Source: Pseudomonas paralcaligenes
Lineage (GTDB): Bacteria; Pseudomonadota; Gammaproteobacteria; Pseudomonadales; Pseudomonadaceae
Direction: 5' to 3'
DNA length: 50,483 nt
Assembly: GCF_019655855.1 (NCBI RefSeq)
Contig: NZ_BPFX01000008.1
Coordinates: forward strand, 1 to 50,483
A model generated the notes under the pieces. It did no database searches and was not told where the DNA came from. It worked only from the letters and a program-made list of their open reading frames with translations. Shown in pieces: positions 36,853-48,123 of this stretch; the stretch's first letter is position 1; every line of letters starts with the position of its first letter. The translations under genes and the position numbers were made by a program.

Positions 36853-37869
36853 ATGCTTCGCCAAGCCCTTGCCCGCTTTCCCCGTTTCGAGCTGATCCCG
36901 AGCGCCACGCCGCTGGAACACCTGCCACGCCTGTCCCGGCACCTGGGGCGGGACATCTGGGTCAAGCGCGACGATCTCACCCCGCTGGCCCTCGGCGGCA
37001 ACAAGGCGCGCAAGCTGGAATTCCTCGCCGCCGACGCGCTGGCCCAGGGGGCCGACGTGCTGGTGACGGCCGGGGCGATCCAGTCCAATCACGTGCGCCA
37101 GACGGCGGCGGTCGCCGCCAGGCTGGGGCTTGGCTGCCTGGCGCTGCTGGAGAACCCCATCGGTACCGCCGACGGCAACTACCTGGGCAACGGCAACCGT
37201 CTGCTGCTGGACCTGTTCGGCGCCGAAGTTGAGGCGGTGGCCAACCTCGACGATGCCGACGCGCAGCTGGCCGCTGCCTGCGAGCGACTGCGCGGCGCCG
37301 GGCGCAGGCCTTACCTGGTGCCCATCGGCGGCTCCAACGCCCTCGGCGCGCTGGGCTACGTGCGCGCCGGCCTGGAACTGGCCGAGCAGATGGCGCGCAG
37401 CGGGCAGGACTTCGCCGCCGTGGTGCTGGCCTCCGGCAGCGCCGGCACCCACAGCGGCCTGGCCCTGGCGCTGGAGCACGAGCGCCCGGGCACGCGGGTG
37501 GTCGGGGTGACCGTGTCGCGTCCGGACGAGACCCAGCGCCCGAAGGTCGAGGGGCTACTGCAGCGCACCGCCGAACTGCTCGGAGTGAACATGCCGGCCG
37601 GTCTGCGCATCGAACTCTGGGATCGCTACTTCGCGCCGCGCTACGGCGAGCCGAACGCCGGGACGCTGGCGGCGATACGCCTGCTGGCCGGGTATGAAGG
37701 GCTGCTGTTGGACCCGGTGTACACCGGCAAGGCCTTCGCCGGCCTGCTCGACGGCATCGCCACCGGCGCCTTCCCCGGCACGGGGCCCCTGCTGTTCCTG
37801 CACACCGGCGGCGCCCCGGCGCTGTTCGCCTATCATCCAGCGCAGCAGTCGAAGCAAGCGCAAGGTTGA
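36853..37869 (+). CDS. dcyD: D-cysteine desulfhydrase
   Basis: A 338-residue PLP enzyme of the ACC deaminase/D-cysteine desulfhydrase family that splits D-cysteine into pyruvate, sulfide and ammonia. The PLP lysine lies in [14 protein letters not shown], followed by [18 protein letters not shown]; the phosphate loop is near [27 protein letters not shown] and [13 protein letters not shown] close the chain. It stands directly upstream of a cystine ABC transporter on the same strand, as in the E. coli fliY-dcyD-yecSC locus, so it supplies sulfur metabolism with the imported amino acid. Confidence 0.93.
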   Translation: MLRQALARFPRFELIPSATPLEHLPRLSRHLGRDIWVKRDDLTPLALGGNKARKLEFLAADALAQGADVLVTAGAIQSNHVRQTAAVAARLGLGCLALLENPIGTADGNYLGNGNRLLLDLFGAEVEAVANLDDADAQLAAACERLRGAGRRPYLVPIGGSNALGALGYVRAGLELAEQMARSGQDFAAVVLASGSAGTHSGLALALEHERPGTRVVGVTVSRPDETQRPKVEGLLQRTAELLGVNMPAGLRIELWDRYFAPRYGEPNAGTLAAIRLLAGYEGLLLDPVYTGKAFAGLLDGIATGAFPGTGPLLFLHTGGAPALFAYHPAQQSKQAQG

Positions 37870-37894
37870 AAAGGAATAAGCAGATAATTTTTCA

Positions 37895-37916
37895 ATATTT
37901 TATCGAATAAATATTT
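37895..37916. promoter_or_regulatory. AT-rich promoter/operator before the cystine transporter
   Basis: The 87-bp gap between dcyD and tcyJ is strongly AT-rich and contains the palindrome TTTAT-CGA-ATAAA (37899-37911) within AATATTTTATCGAATAAAT. Half-sites of this TTAT/ATAA form resemble those bound by CysB, which would suit a cystine transporter. The assignment is tentative. Confidence 0.4.
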
Positions 37917-37956
37917 GCTCCTAGAGTTGCCCGCCTACCCATCCGGAGAGCCTGCC

Positions 37957-38754
37957 ATGACATTCACCACGCTGCGTCGCCACTTCCTCCTCGGTAGCCT
38001 GAGCCTGTTGCTCGGCGCCAGCCTGGCCACCCCGGGCTTCGCCGCCGACCTGCTGGACGACATCAAGGCCAAGGGCGCGATCAAGGTCGGCCTGGAAGGC
38101 ACCTACCCACCGTTCAACTATCAGGACGAGAGCGGCAAGCTGACCGGCTTCGAGGTCGAACTCGCCCAGGCCCTGGCGAAGGAGTTGGGCGTCGAGGCCC
38201 AGTTCCAGCCGACCAAGTGGGACGGCATCCTCGCCGCCCTGGAATCTAGGCGCCTGGACGTGGTGATCAACCAGGTGACCATCTCCGACGAGCGCAGGAA
38301 GAAGTACGACTTCTCCACCCCCTATACCGTCTCCGGCATCCAGGCGCTGACCCGCAAGGCCGATGGCGACAGCATCAAGAGCGCCCAGGACCTGGCCGGC
38401 AAGAAGGTCGGCGTGGGCCTCGGCACCAACTACGAGCAGTGGCTGAAGGAGAACGTGCTGCAGGCCGACATCCGCACCTACGACGACGACCCGACCAAGT
38501 TCCAGGACCTCAACGTCGGCCGCATCGATGTGATCCTGGTGGACCGCTTGGCCGCCTTCGAGATGGTCGAGAAGACCGGCGGCCGCCTGGCCGTGGCCGG
38601 CGACGCCTTCTCCCGGCAGGAGTCCGGCATCGCCCTGCGCAAGGGCAATCCGCAGCTGCTGGCGGCCATCGACGCGGCGCTGGCCAGGCTCAAGGCCGAC
38701 GGCACCCTCAAGCAACTGTCCGAGAAATGGTTCAAGGCTGACGTCACCCAATGA
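37957..38754 (+). CDS. tcyJ: cystine ABC transporter, periplasmic binding protein
   Basis: A 265-residue SBP_bac_3 family protein with a signal peptide (helix [20 protein letters not shown]; cleavage near residue 29). The family opening is [39 protein letters not shown] and [18 protein letters not shown] are typical of the FliY/TcyJ cystine binders, as is [14 protein letters not shown] near the end. It overlaps the permease gene by 4 bp (ATGA). The position behind dcyD supports cystine or D-cysteine-related substrates. Confidence 0.92.
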   Translation: MTFTTLRRHFLLGSLSLLLGASLATPGFAADLLDDIKAKGAIKVGLEGTYPPFNYQDESGKLTGFEVELAQALAKELGVEAQFQPTKWDGILAALESRRLDVVINQVTISDERRKKYDFSTPYTVSGIQALTRKADGDSIKSAQDLAGKKVGVGLGTNYEQWLKENVLQADIRTYDDDPTKFQDLNVGRIDVILVDRLAAFEMVEKTGGRLAVAGDAFSRQESGIALRKGNPQLLAAIDAALARLKADGTLKQLSEKWFKADVTQ

Positions 38755-39418
38755 TCGAAACCAGCCTGCAGCTCGCGCTGGACTCGCTGCCCTTCCTGCT
38801 CAAGGGCACCCTGTGGACGGTGGTGCTGAGCCTGGGCGGCATGTTCTTCGGCCTGCTGCTCGGCTTCGCCCTGGCCCTGCTGCGGCTGTACGGCTACTGG
38901 CCGCTGCAGTGGCTGTCGCGGATCTACGTGTCGTTCTTCCGCGGCACGCCGCTGCTGGTCCAGCTGTTCATGATCTATTACGGCCTGCCCCAGCTGGGTA
39001 TCCAGCTGGAGCCGCTGACCGCCGCGCTGATCGGCTTCTCGCTGAACATGGGCGCCTACACCTCGGAAATCCTCCGCGCCGCCATCGCCTCCATCGACCG
39101 TGGCCAGTGGGAGGCGGCGGCGAGCATCGGCATGGGCCGGGCGCAGACCCTGTACCGGGCCATCCTGCCGCAGGCGGCGCGCACCGCCTTGCCGCCGCTG
39201 GGCAACAGCTTCATCTCGCTGGTCAAGGACACCGCCCTGGCCGCCACCATCCAGGTGCCGGAGCTGTTCCGCCAGGCGCAGCTGATCACCGCGCGCACCT
39301 TCGAGATCTTCACCATGTACCTGGCCGCCGCGCTGATCTACTGGGTGCTGGCCAGCATCCTGGCGCACTTCCAGTCGCGCCTGGAGGCGCGGGTCAACCG
39401 CCACGAGCAGGATTCCTG

Positions 39419-39419
<1 letters not shown>
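38751..39419 (+). CDS. tcyL: cystine ABC transporter permease
   Basis: A 222-residue inner-membrane permease of the HisM/YecS type with about five helices. The N-terminal [20 protein letters not shown] and [19 protein letters not shown] are family signatures, and the EAA loop that contacts the ATPase is [20 protein letters not shown]. The start overlaps tcyJ by 4 bp and the stop overlaps the ATPase start by 1 bp, so the three genes are tightly coupled. Confidence 0.93.
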
Positions 39420-40168
<749 letters not shown>

Positions 40169-40169
40169 G

Positions 40170-40208
40170 GGGCGCCGGCGCTTCGGCGATGGCGCCAAAA
40201 GATTTTTT
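40170..40208 (+). terminator. possible rho-independent terminator after tcyN
   Basis: A GC-rich inverted segment (GGCGCCGGCG...CGATGGCGCC) is followed by AAAAGATTTTTT, right after the tcyN stop. The stem is imperfect. Confidence 0.4.
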
Positions 40209-40269
40209 CCGCGAGCACTTGGCAACCGCAGTTTCGCCCCAACCTGTGACGCACCACGCCGAGGTTTCC

Positions 40270-42906
40270 ATGACTGCGCCAGCCTCCACGCCTCCCGCTT
40301 CACAGGTTCATCCCCGCCGTCTCGCCTGGTTCGACCGCATCAGCGCCTACCGGCAGCCCATCGGCCTCGCCCTCGGCCTGGGGCTGTTCGTCCTCGCCCT
40401 GGTGGCCTGCAAGCACCTGCTCGACGAGCTCGACCCCGGCGCCCTGCGCGCCGCCCTGCTGGACGTGCCGCCGAGCGCGCTGGCCGGCGCCCTGGCGGCC
40501 ACCCTCGCGGGCTTCGCGGTGCTGCTCGGCTATGAATGGTCCGCCAGCCGCTACGCCGATGTGCGCCTGCCGGCCGCCAGCCTGGCGCTCGGCGGCTTCA
40601 GCGCCTTCGCCATCGGCAACGCGGTCGGCCTGTCGATGCTTTCCGGCGGCTCGGTGCGCTACCGGCTGTATACCCGCCTTGGCCTCGGTGCCGGCGAAGT
40701 GGCGCGGATGACCTTGTTCGCCAGCCTCTCGCTCGGTTGCACGCTGCCGCTGCTGGCCGCGCTGGCGATGCTCAGCGCCCTGCCGGACGCCGCCCTGGCG
40801 CTGCGCCTGCCGCTCGGCGTGCTGGGCGCCATCGCCGGGCTGGTGCTGCTCGGCTATGCCGGCGCCATCCTGCTGATCCAGCGCCGGCGCCTGCCCGGGC
40901 AGCCGCTGGCGCATGCCATGCAGGTGCGGATCGGTCGCCGCAGCCTGCGCCTGCCGAACTGGCGGCTGAGCGGCCTGCAGCTGCTGATCACCGCGCTGGA
41001 CGTCTGCGCCGCCGCCACCGTGCTCTATCTGCTGCTGCCGACCGCGCCGCCGTTCGGCGTGTTCCTGCTGGTCTACCTGCTGGCCCTGGCCGCCGGCGTG
41101 CTCAGCCACGTGCCGGGCGGGGTCGGGGTGTTCGAGGCGGTGATGCTCGCCGCCTTCAGCGGGCAGATCGACGCTGCGCCGCTGGCCGCCGCGCTACTGC
41201 TGTACCGGCTGATCTACGTGGTGCTGCCGCTGCTGGTGGCCTGCGTGCTGCTGCTGGCTGTCGAGGCCCGGCGCATGCTCGCCGGCAACCAGGCCATCCG
41301 GGTCGCGTCCGGGCTCGGCGCGCCGGTGCTGGCGCTGCTGGTGTTCATCTCCGGCGTGGTGCTGCTGTTTTCCGGTGCGACCCCGGCGGTCGACACCCGC
41401 CTCGAACACTTGGGCTTCCTCGTCCCGCACCGGCTGATCGAGGCATCTCACCTCGGCGCCAGTCTGGTCGGCGTGCTCTGCCTGCTGCTCGCCCAGGGGC
41501 TGCGTCGGCGCCTGTCGGCGGCCTGGATGCTGACCCTGGTGCTGCTGCTGGTTGGCGCGCTGCTGTCGCTGCTCAAGGGTTTCGACTGGGAGGAGGCCAG
41601 CCTGCTGGTGCTCACCGCCAGCCTGCTGGCGTTGTTCCGCAAGTCGTTCTACCGGCCGAGCCGGCTGCTCGAACTGCCGTTTTCCTGGCTGTACCTGGCG
41701 GCGGCCGCTTCGGTGCTCGCGGCCTCGCTGTGGCTGCTGCTGTTCGCCTACCGCGACGTGCCCTACGAGCACGAGCTGTGGTGGCAGTTCGCTCTCGATG
41801 CCTCGGCGCCGCGGGCCCTGCGCGCCGCCCTCGGCAGCGCGTTGCTGCTCGCCGTGCTGGCGCTGGCCTGGCTGCTGCGCGCCGCGCCACCGGCCATCGC
41901 GCCGCCGGACGCGGCCGAGCTCGAACGGGCCACCGCGATCCTGCGCCGCTCCGACCAACCGGACGGCGGCCTGGCCCTGACCGGCGACAAGGCGCTGCTG
42001 TTCCACACCGACGAACAGGGCGACGAGGCCTTCCTGATGTATTCGCGCCGCGGGCGCAGCATGGTCGCGCTGTTCGACCCGGTCGGCCCGCCGCTCCAGC
42101 GCGCCGAGCTGATCTGGCGGTTCCGCGACCTCTGCGACCTGCACCACGCCCGCCCGGTGTTCTACCAGGTGCGCGCCGAGAGCCTGCCGTTCTACATGGA
42201 CATCGGTCTCACTGCGATCAAGCTCGGCGAGGAGGCCAGGGTCGACCTGTCGCGCTTCGACCTCGACGCCAAGGGCAAGGAGATGAAGGACCTGCGCTAC
42301 ACCTGGAACCGCGGCCAGCGCGACGGCCTGGAGCTGCACATCCATCCGCGCGGCGAGGCGCCACTGGACGAGCTGCGGTCGATCTCCGACGCCTGGCTGC
42401 TGGGCAAGAATGTGCGCGAGAAGGGCTTCTCCCTCGGCCGCTTCGACGCCGGCTACCTCGGGCACTTCCGCATCGCCGTGGTGCGTTTCCAGGGCAGGGC
42501 GGTGGCCTTCGCCAACCTGCTGGAGACCGACAGCCGCGAGCTGGCCAGCCTCGACCTGATGCGCTCGGCGCCGGATGCGCCGAAGCTGACCATGGAATTC
42601 CTCATGCTCGGCCTGATCCTGCATTTCAAGGGCGAGGGCTACCAGCGCTTCAGCCTCGGCATGGTGCCGCTCTCCGGCCTGCAGCCGCGACGCGGTGCGC
42701 CGCTGACCCAGCGCCTCGGCTCGCTGGTGTTCCGCCGCGGCGAACAGCTCTACAACTTCCAGGGCCTGCGCCGCTTCAAGGACAAGTTCCAGCCGGACTG
42801 GGAGCCACGCTACATGGCCGTCCCCGCCGGGCTCGACCCGCTGGTGGCGCTGGCCGACACCGCCGCCCTGATCGCCGGCGGCCTGACCGGACTGGTGAAA
42901 CGCTGA
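40270..42906 (+). CDS. mprF: bifunctional aminoacyl-phosphatidylglycerol synthetase/flippase MprF
   Basis: An 878-residue membrane enzyme. The N-terminal half has about 14 helices (flippase domain; GGFSAFAIGNAVGLSMLSGG, YRLYTRLGLGAGEVAR, HVPGGVGVFEAVML). The C-terminal DUF2156 synthetase domain begins near residue 550 (DKALLFHTDEQGDEAFLMYS, VRAESLPFYMDIGLTAIKLG, MEFLMLGLILHFKGEGY). It transfers an amino acid (alanine in the P. aeruginosa homologue) from tRNA to phosphatidylglycerol, lowering membrane negative charge. ATG 40270 has a GAGG site; an earlier ATG at 40189 would add 27 unlikely residues. It overlaps the hydrolase gene by 1 bp. Confidence 0.94.
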   Translation: MTAPASTPPASQVHPRRLAWFDRISAYRQPIGLALGLGLFVLALVACKHLLDELDPGALRAALLDVPPSALAGALAATLAGFAVLLGYEWSASRYADVRLPAASLALGGFSAFAIGNAVGLSMLSGGSVRYRLYTRLGLGAGEVARMTLFASLSLGCTLPLLAALAMLSALPDAALALRLPLGVLGAIAGLVLLGYAGAILLIQRRRLPGQPLAHAMQVRIGRRSLRLPNWRLSGLQLLITALDVCAAATVLYLLLPTAPPFGVFLLVYLLALAAGVLSHVPGGVGVFEAVMLAAFSGQIDAAPLAAALLLYRLIYVVLPLLVACVLLLAVEARRMLAGNQAIRVASGLGAPVLALLVFISGVVLLFSGATPAVDTRLEHLGFLVPHRLIEASHLGASLVGVLCLLLAQGLRRRLSAAWMLTLVLLLVGALLSLLKGFDWEEASLLVLTASLLALFRKSFYRPSRLLELPFSWLYLAAAASVLAASLWLLLFAYRDVPYEHELWWQFALDASAPRALRAALGSALLLAVLALAWLLRAAPPAIAPPDAAELERATAILRRSDQPDGGLALTGDKALLFHTDEQGDEAFLMYSRRGRSMVALFDPVGPPLQRAELIWRFRDLCDLHHARPVFYQVRAESLPFYMDIGLTAIKLGEEARVDLSRFDLDAKGKEMKDLRYTWNRGQRDGLELHIHPRGEAPLDELRSISDAWLLGKNVREKGFSLGRFDAGYLGHFRIAVVRFQGRAVAFANLLETDSRELASLDLMRSAPDAPKLTMEFLMLGLILHFKGEGYQRFSLGMVPLSGLQPRRGAPLTQRLGSLVFRRGEQLYNFQGLRRFKDKFQPDWEPRYMAVPAGLDPLVALADTAALIAGGLTGLVKR

Positions 42907-44171
42907 TGCTCGCACGCTACCGGCGCCATGCCCTGATCATCCTCGTCGCCGTGCTGGTCGGCGCGGTCCTGCTGCTCTGGAGCCGGATACCCGGCCAGCC
43001 GAAGGTCGAGCGGCGCACGCTCGCCGATGGCAGCCCGATGCTTCTGGTTGCACCCGGCGTCGCCCCGCGCCACCAGGTCTTGGTCGCGGTGCCGGGCGAA
43101 CAGGCGCTCAGCGACGCACAGCTGCTCGCGCTCAGCCAGGGCGGCCAGGCGCGTATCGGCCAGTTCTTCCTGGCTGCGGATGGCGACTGCGCGGCCCAGC
43201 AGCGGCGCCTGCGCGCGGCGCTCGCCGAATTCGACGCGAGCCCCGACCTGCTGGCGGGCCTCGGCGCCGGTGCCAGCCTCGCCTGGCGCTGGCTCGCCGG
43301 CCAGGACAGCGACAAGGCCCGCGCCCTCTCGGTGGGTTTCGACCTCGACGCCGAGCACTGTGCCACCGCGCTGCCGCCCAGGGCCGCCCATGGCCGCTGG
43401 CTGGCCGCCTGGAACGACAACCCGAGCGACGCCAGCGCGCGCTTCGCCCGTGGCCAGGGCAATGCCGAGACCATCATCGGCGACTACGACACGCCGCTCA
43501 CCGGCCTGCTCGACGAACAGTTGCAACGCCTGCTGCGCGGCGAAGGCGACGACATGCCGGTGGTCGAAGTGCCGGCGAGCGGGCCGGGCGAGACCCTGAT
43601 CCTGTTCTATTCCGGCGATGGCGGCTGGCGCGACCTCGACCGCGACGTCGCCGACGAGCTGGCCAAGCGCGGCTACCCGGTGGTCGGCATCGACACGCTG
43701 CGCTACTTCTGGCAGCACAAGAGCCCGGAGCAGGGCGCCGCCGACCTCTCCCGGCTGATGCAGCGCTACCGCGACAAGTGGGGCGCGCGGCGCTTCGTGC
43801 TGACCGGCTATTCGTTCGGCGCCGATGTGCTGCCGGCGATCTACAACCGCCTGCCGGCCAGCGACCAGCAACAGGTCGACGCCGTGCACCTGCTGGCCCT
43901 GGCACGCAGCGGCAGCTTCGAGATCGAAGTCCGGGGCTGGCTGGGCAAGGCCGGCCAGGAAGCGCCCACCGGCCCCGAGCTGAGCAGGCTGCCGGCGGCC
44001 AAGGTGCTGTGCATCTACGGCAAGGACGAGGCCGGGGAGAGCGGCTGCACCCAGCCGGGCGCGGTTGGCGAGCGCCTGGAGCTGCCCGGCGGGCATCACT
44101 TCGACGAGAACTACCCGGCGCTGGCCGAGCGCCTGCTGCAGGACGTGCGCCGGCGGCAGACGGGGCACTGA
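42906..44171 (+). CDS. periplasmic aminoacyl-phosphatidylglycerol hydrolase (AcvB/VirJ family)
   Basis: A 421-residue protein with an N-terminal membrane anchor (ALIILVAVLVGAVLLLW, residues 9-26) and an alpha/beta-hydrolase VirJ domain (LILFYSGDGGWRDLDRDVAD). The nucleophile motif is GYSFGAD and a likely catalytic His lies in LPGGHHFDENY. In P. aeruginosa the gene next to mprF (PA0919) encodes an alanyl-phosphatidylglycerol hydrolase that reverses MprF action. The ATG shares bases with the mprF stop (TGATG), showing translational coupling, so synthesis and removal of the lipid are co-regulated. Confidence 0.88.
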   Translation: MLARYRRHALIILVAVLVGAVLLLWSRIPGQPKVERRTLADGSPMLLVAPGVAPRHQVLVAVPGEQALSDAQLLALSQGGQARIGQFFLAADGDCAAQQRRLRAALAEFDASPDLLAGLGAGASLAWRWLAGQDSDKARALSVGFDLDAEHCATALPPRAAHGRWLAAWNDNPSDASARFARGQGNAETIIGDYDTPLTGLLDEQLQRLLRGEGDDMPVVEVPASGPGETLILFYSGDGGWRDLDRDVADELAKRGYPVVGIDTLRYFWQHKSPEQGAADLSRLMQRYRDKWGARRFVLTGYSFGADVLPAIYNRLPASDQQQVDAVHLLALARSGSFEIEVRGWLGKAGQEAPTGPELSRLPAAKVLCIYGKDEAGESGCTQPGAVGERLELPGGHHFDENYPALAERLLQDVRRRQTGH

Positions 44172-44177
44172 GCGGCG

Positions 44178-46076
44178 CTAGATCTCCACCTGGGTGCCCA
44201 GCTCGATCACCCGGTTCAGCGGCAGCCTGAAGAAGCGCAGGTTGCTGTTGGCGTTGCGCAGCAGGAAGGCGAACAGCACCTCGCGCCAGCGTGCCATGCC
44301 GAAGCGCTTGCTGGCGACCACCGTCTCGCGGCTCAGGAACCAGGTGGTGCTCATCGGGCTGAAGTCCAGTTCGTCCAGGTGGCACAGGCGCAGGGCCGCC
44401 GGCACGTCCGGTTCCTCCATGAAGCCGAAGTGCAGGATCACCCGGAAGAAGCCGTCGCCGTAGGCATCCACCTCGAAGCGCCGTTCCGGCGCCACCCGCG
44501 GCTCGTCCTCGCTGGCCACGGTGAGCAGCACGACCTGCTCGTGCAGCACCTGGTTGTGCAGCAGGTTGTGCAACAGCGCGTGGGGCACGGCGTCCGAGCG
44601 CGCGGTGAGGAACACCGCGGTGCCGCGCACCCGGTGCGGCGGCTGGCCGCGCAGGCTGGAGATGAACACCGGCAGCGGCAGCGCGTTGTCGTCCAGGTGC
44701 TCGACCAGCATCTGCCGGCCGCGCTTCCAGGTGGTCATCAGGACGAACACCGCGAGCCCGGCGATCACCGGGAAGGCGCCACCCTGGAAGATCTTCGGCA
44801 CATTGGCGGCGAAGAACAGCGCGTCCACCAGAAAGAACGCCAGCAGCAGCGGCACGGCGATCCAGCGCGGCACGTTCCACAGCAGCAGGACCACGGCCGC
44901 GGCCAGCAGGGTGGTGATCAGCATCGTACCGGTCACCGCCACGCCGTAGGCCGAGGCCAGCGCGTCGGACGAGCCGAAGCCGATCACCAGCAGCACCACG
45001 GCCACCATCAGCGCCCAGTTCACCGCCGAGACGTAGATCTGCCCCTGCTCGGCGTCGGAGGTGTGCTGGATGTGCATGCGCGGGATGTAGCCGAGCTGGA
45101 TGGCCTGGCGGGTCAGAGAGAAGGCGCCGGAGATCACCGCCTGCGAGGCGATGATGGTGGCGAAGGTGGCCAGGCCCACCAGCGGCAGCAGCGCCCAGGC
45201 CGGCGCCAGCAGGTAGAAGGGGTTGCGCGCGGCGGCCGGATTTTCCAGCAGCATCGCGCCTTGGCCGAAGTAGTTCAGCACCAGGGCGGGCAGCACCAGC
45301 AGGAACCAGGCGCAGGCGATGGGCTTGCGGCCGAAGTGGCCCATGTCCGCGTATAGCGCCTCGGCGCCGGTCAGCGCCAGCACCACCGCGCCGAGGATGG
45401 CCACGCCGATGCCCGGGTGGGCGATGAAGAAGTGCACGCACCAGTAAGGATTGAGCGCCTGCAGCACCTGCGGCTGATGGAGGACGCCGTACAGGCCCAG
45501 CGCGCCCAGGGCGGCGAACCACGCCAGCATCACCGGCCCGAACAGGATGCCGATGCGCCCCGTGCCGTGCTTCTGGATCAGGAACAGCCCTACCAGCAGG
45601 ATCAGCGCCAGCGGCACCACCCAGTGCTCCACGCCGTCCAGGGCGATCTCCAGGCCCTCCACCGCCGACAGCACCGAAATGGCCGGGGTGATCATGCTGT
45701 CGCCATAGAACAGCCCGGCGCCGAACAGGCCGAGCAGCACCAGCACCGTGCGTAGTCGCGGATGGGCGGCGGCCGCGCGGCGGGCGAGGGCGGTCAGCGC
45801 CATCACCCCGCCTTCGCCCTGGTTGTCGGCGCGCAGCACGAACAGCACGTACTTGACCGACACCACCCAGACCAGTGCCCAGAAGATCAGCGACAGCACC
45901 CCGAGCACGCCTTCGTGGTTCACCTGCACGCCGTAGCCGCCGTTGAACACCTCCTTGAGCGTGTACAGCGGGCTGGTGCCGATGTCGCCGTAGACCACCC
46001 CCACGGCGCCGACCAGCAGGCCGATGGAAGAAGAGGCATGGGCAGGCTTGGCGTGCTCGTCGGCGAGTACGGTCAT
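44178..46076 (-). CDS. kup: low-affinity potassium uptake protein Kup
   Basis: A 632-residue K+:H+ symporter with about 12 membrane helices and a soluble C-terminal domain. Signatures: [17 protein letters not shown] at the N-terminus, [37 protein letters not shown] and [20 protein letters not shown]. The C-terminal part ends [21 protein letters not shown] 46076 is preferred over ATG 46088 and longer forms because of GGAA at usable spacing and resemblance to relatives. It is convergent with the lipid hydrolase gene, only 6 bp apart, with no visible terminator between them. Confidence 0.94.
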   Translation of the reverse strand: MTVLADEHAKPAHASSSIGLLVGAVGVVYGDIGTSPLYTLKEVFNGGYGVQVNHEGVLGVLSLIFWALVWVVSVKYVLFVLRADNQGEGGVMALTALARRAAAAHPRLRTVLVLLGLFGAGLFYGDSMITPAISVLSAVEGLEIALDGVEHWVVPLALILLVGLFLIQKHGTGRIGILFGPVMLAWFAALGALGLYGVLHQPQVLQALNPYWCVHFFIAHPGIGVAILGAVVLALTGAEALYADMGHFGRKPIACAWFLLVLPALVLNYFGQGAMLLENPAAARNPFYLLAPAWALLPLVGLATFATIIASQAVISGAFSLTRQAIQLGYIPRMHIQHTSDAEQGQIYVSAVNWALMVAVVLLVIGFGSSDALASAYGVAVTGTMLITTLLAAAVVLLLWNVPRWIAVPLLLAFFLVDALFFAANVPKIFQGGAFPVIAGLAVFVLMTTWKRGRQMLVEHLDDNALPLPVFISSLRGQPPHRVRGTAVFLTARSDAVPHALLHNLLHNQVLHEQVVLLTVASEDEPRVAPERRFEVDAYGDGFFRVILHFGFMEEPDVPAALRLCHLDELDFSPMSTTWFLSRETVVASKRFGMARWREVLFAFLLRNANSNLRFFRLPLNRVIELGTQVEI

Positions 46077-46420
46077 GGAGGGTTCCATCGGAAGGGAGGG
46101 GATATGCGGGCAACGCGGGCCGGATCGCGGGCGCTTCGGCCGGCTCGCCCGGCAGAGCATAGATCAGTTGCCTGGGGCCAGCGGGTGGAGAGCGGCTGTA
46201 GTCCATTGCCCAATCCCCCGTCGTCCCCGCGAAGGCGGGGACCCAGAGAGGCGGTGTATAGATCTACTCATGGCCCCCATCTACCTGTCCGTACACAGTC
46301 TTCATCCGATTGCCCCGATCAGTTGTCAGGCCAGGCTGTTCAAGCTCGTGGCCTGCCGCTAGAATTGCGCACTTTTTGATCAGAGGCGCCTGCCGAGCGC
46401 CCGTTTGAGGTTAGCCACCG
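46077..46420. other. divergent intergenic region between kup and rimO with one REP unit
   Basis: A 344-bp non-coding gap that must hold both promoters. At 46215-46246 it contains a single hairpin CGTCGTCCCCGCGAAGGCGG plus flank, the same REP type as in the two tandem arrays. No operator or other element could be identified. Confidence 0.6.
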
Positions 46421-47743
46421 ATGTCCATCGCCACCCCGAAAGTCGGGTTCGTTTCGCTCGGATGCCCGAAAGCCACCGTCGACTCCGAACGCATCCTCAC
46501 CCAGCTGCGCATGGAGGGCTACGAGATCGTGCCCACCTACGAGGACGCCGACGTGGTGGTGGTCAACACCTGCGGCTTCATCGACAGCGCCAAGGCTGAG
46601 TCGCTGGACACCATCGGCGAGGCCATCGCCGAGAACGGCAAGGTGATCGTCACCGGCTGCATGGGTGTGTCCGAGAACGCCATCCGCGACGTGCACCCGA
46701 GCGTGCTGGCCGTGACCGGTCCGCAGCAGTACGAGCAGGTGGTCAACGCCGTGCACGAGGTGATCCCGCCGAGGGCCGACCACAACCCCTACGTCGACCT
46801 GGTGCCGCCGCAGGGCATCAAGCTCACCCCGCGCCACTACGCCTACCTGAAGATTTCCGAAGGCTGCAACCACAGCTGTGCCTTCTGCATCATCCCCTCC
46901 ATGCGCGGCAGGCTGGTCAGCCGTCCGGTGGGCGACGTGCTGAGCGAGGCCCAGCGCCTGGTCAAGGCCGGGGTCAAGGAACTGCTGGTGATCAGCCAGG
47001 ACACCAGCGCCTACGGCGTGGACCTCAAGTACAAGACCGACTTCTGGGAAGGCCAGCCGGTCAAGACCCGCATGAAGGAACTGTGCGAAGCGCTCTCCAG
47101 CATGGGCGTGTGGGTGCGCCTGCACTACGTCTACCCGTACCCGAACGTGGACGATGTGATCCCGCTGATGGCCGCCGGCAAGCTGCTGCCCTACTTGGAC
47201 ATCCCCTTCCAGCACGCCAGTCCGAAGGTGCTCAAGGCCATGAAGCGCCCGGCCTTCGAGGACAAGACCCTGGCTCGCATCAAGTCCTGGCGCGAGATCT
47301 GCCCGGAGCTGACCATCCGCTCCACCTTCATCGTCGGCTTCCCCGGCGAGACCGAGGAAGACTTCCAGTACCTGCTCGACTGGCTGACCGAAGCCCAGCT
47401 CGACCGCGTCGGCTGCTTCCAGTACAGCCCGGTGGACGGCGCCCCGGCCAACGACCTCGGCCTGGAGCCGGTGCCGGACGACGTCAAGCAGGACCGCTGG
47501 GAGCGCTTCATGGCCCACCAGCAGGCGATCAGCGCCGCGCGCCTACAGCGCAAGGTCGGCACCGAGATCGAAGTGCTGATCGACGAAGTCGACCACGAAG
47601 GCGCCGTGGGCCGCTCCTGGGCCGACGCCCCGGAGATCGACGGCAGCGTGTTCATCGACTCCACTGAAGTGAAGCCCGGCGACAAGGTGCGCGTGCGGGT
47701 GGTGGATGCGGACGAGTACGATCTCTGGGCCGAGCTGGTCTGA
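46421..47743 (+). CDS. rimO: ribosomal protein uS12 methylthiotransferase RimO
   Basis: A 440-residue radical-SAM enzyme that adds a methylthio group to Asp88 (E. coli numbering) of ribosomal protein S12. The N-terminal UPF0004 domain holds three cluster cysteines ([12 protein letters not shown] with Cys15, [18 protein letters not shown]). The radical-SAM motif is Cys149-x3-Cys153-x2-Cys156 ([16 protein letters not shown]). A C-terminal TRAM domain ends [21 protein letters not shown] 46421 follows GAGG. A strong terminator follows the stop. Confidence 0.96.
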   Translation: MSIATPKVGFVSLGCPKATVDSERILTQLRMEGYEIVPTYEDADVVVVNTCGFIDSAKAESLDTIGEAIAENGKVIVTGCMGVSENAIRDVHPSVLAVTGPQQYEQVVNAVHEVIPPRADHNPYVDLVPPQGIKLTPRHYAYLKISEGCNHSCAFCIIPSMRGRLVSRPVGDVLSEAQRLVKAGVKELLVISQDTSAYGVDLKYKTDFWEGQPVKTRMKELCEALSSMGVWVRLHYVYPYPNVDDVIPLMAAGKLLPYLDIPFQHASPKVLKAMKRPAFEDKTLARIKSWREICPELTIRSTFIVGFPGETEEDFQYLLDWLTEAQLDRVGCFQYSPVDGAPANDLGLEPVPDDVKQDRWERFMAHQQAISAARLQRKVGTEIEVLIDEVDHEGAVGRSWADAPEIDGSVFIDSTEVKPGDKVRVRVVDADEYDLWAELV

Positions 47744-47761
47744 GCCGTATCCCTCGAACAG

Positions 47762-47786
47762 AGCCCCGCCGGTGCGGGGCTTTTTT
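47762..47786 (+). terminator. rho-independent terminator of rimO
   Basis: Perfect 8-bp stem AGCCCCGC / GCGGGGCT with a CGGT loop, followed by a run of six T, 18 bp after the rimO stop. Confidence 0.9.
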
Positions 47787-48123
47787 ATGCCCGAATCAAA
47801 AGAGTTGAACATCGCCGGACTGTTGCGATTGACCAATGATTTTAGATAAGTGCATACACGGCAGATGGGTCAGGTGCTTGAATTTTATAAAATAGATACG
47901 GTGTTGGCGCGTGGTAAATAACTTGCGGGCCTGATTCTGGGTGTCTAAACTGGATGGCGCAAAACCCGCAGTGGTATCAAGTTTGCTGGATTGGAATGTT
48001 TCTGGAGAATCAATTAAAGAAGCTGTCCGCGTTCTTGATGCTGTTCTGTGGTTTTGCTTCGGAGAATATTAAAGGGCATCTTGTTGGTGCTGTTCGCAGT
48101 AATGACACATGGAGGCTAGTGCA
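47787..48123. other. AT-rich intergenic region upstream of an unknown secreted-protein gene
   Basis: A 337-bp non-coding stretch, clearly AT-richer than the flanking chromosome. It should contain the promoter of the next gene. GGAGG at 48112-48116 is that gene's ribosome site. I see no repeat, IS end or RNA gene in it. Confidence 0.45.
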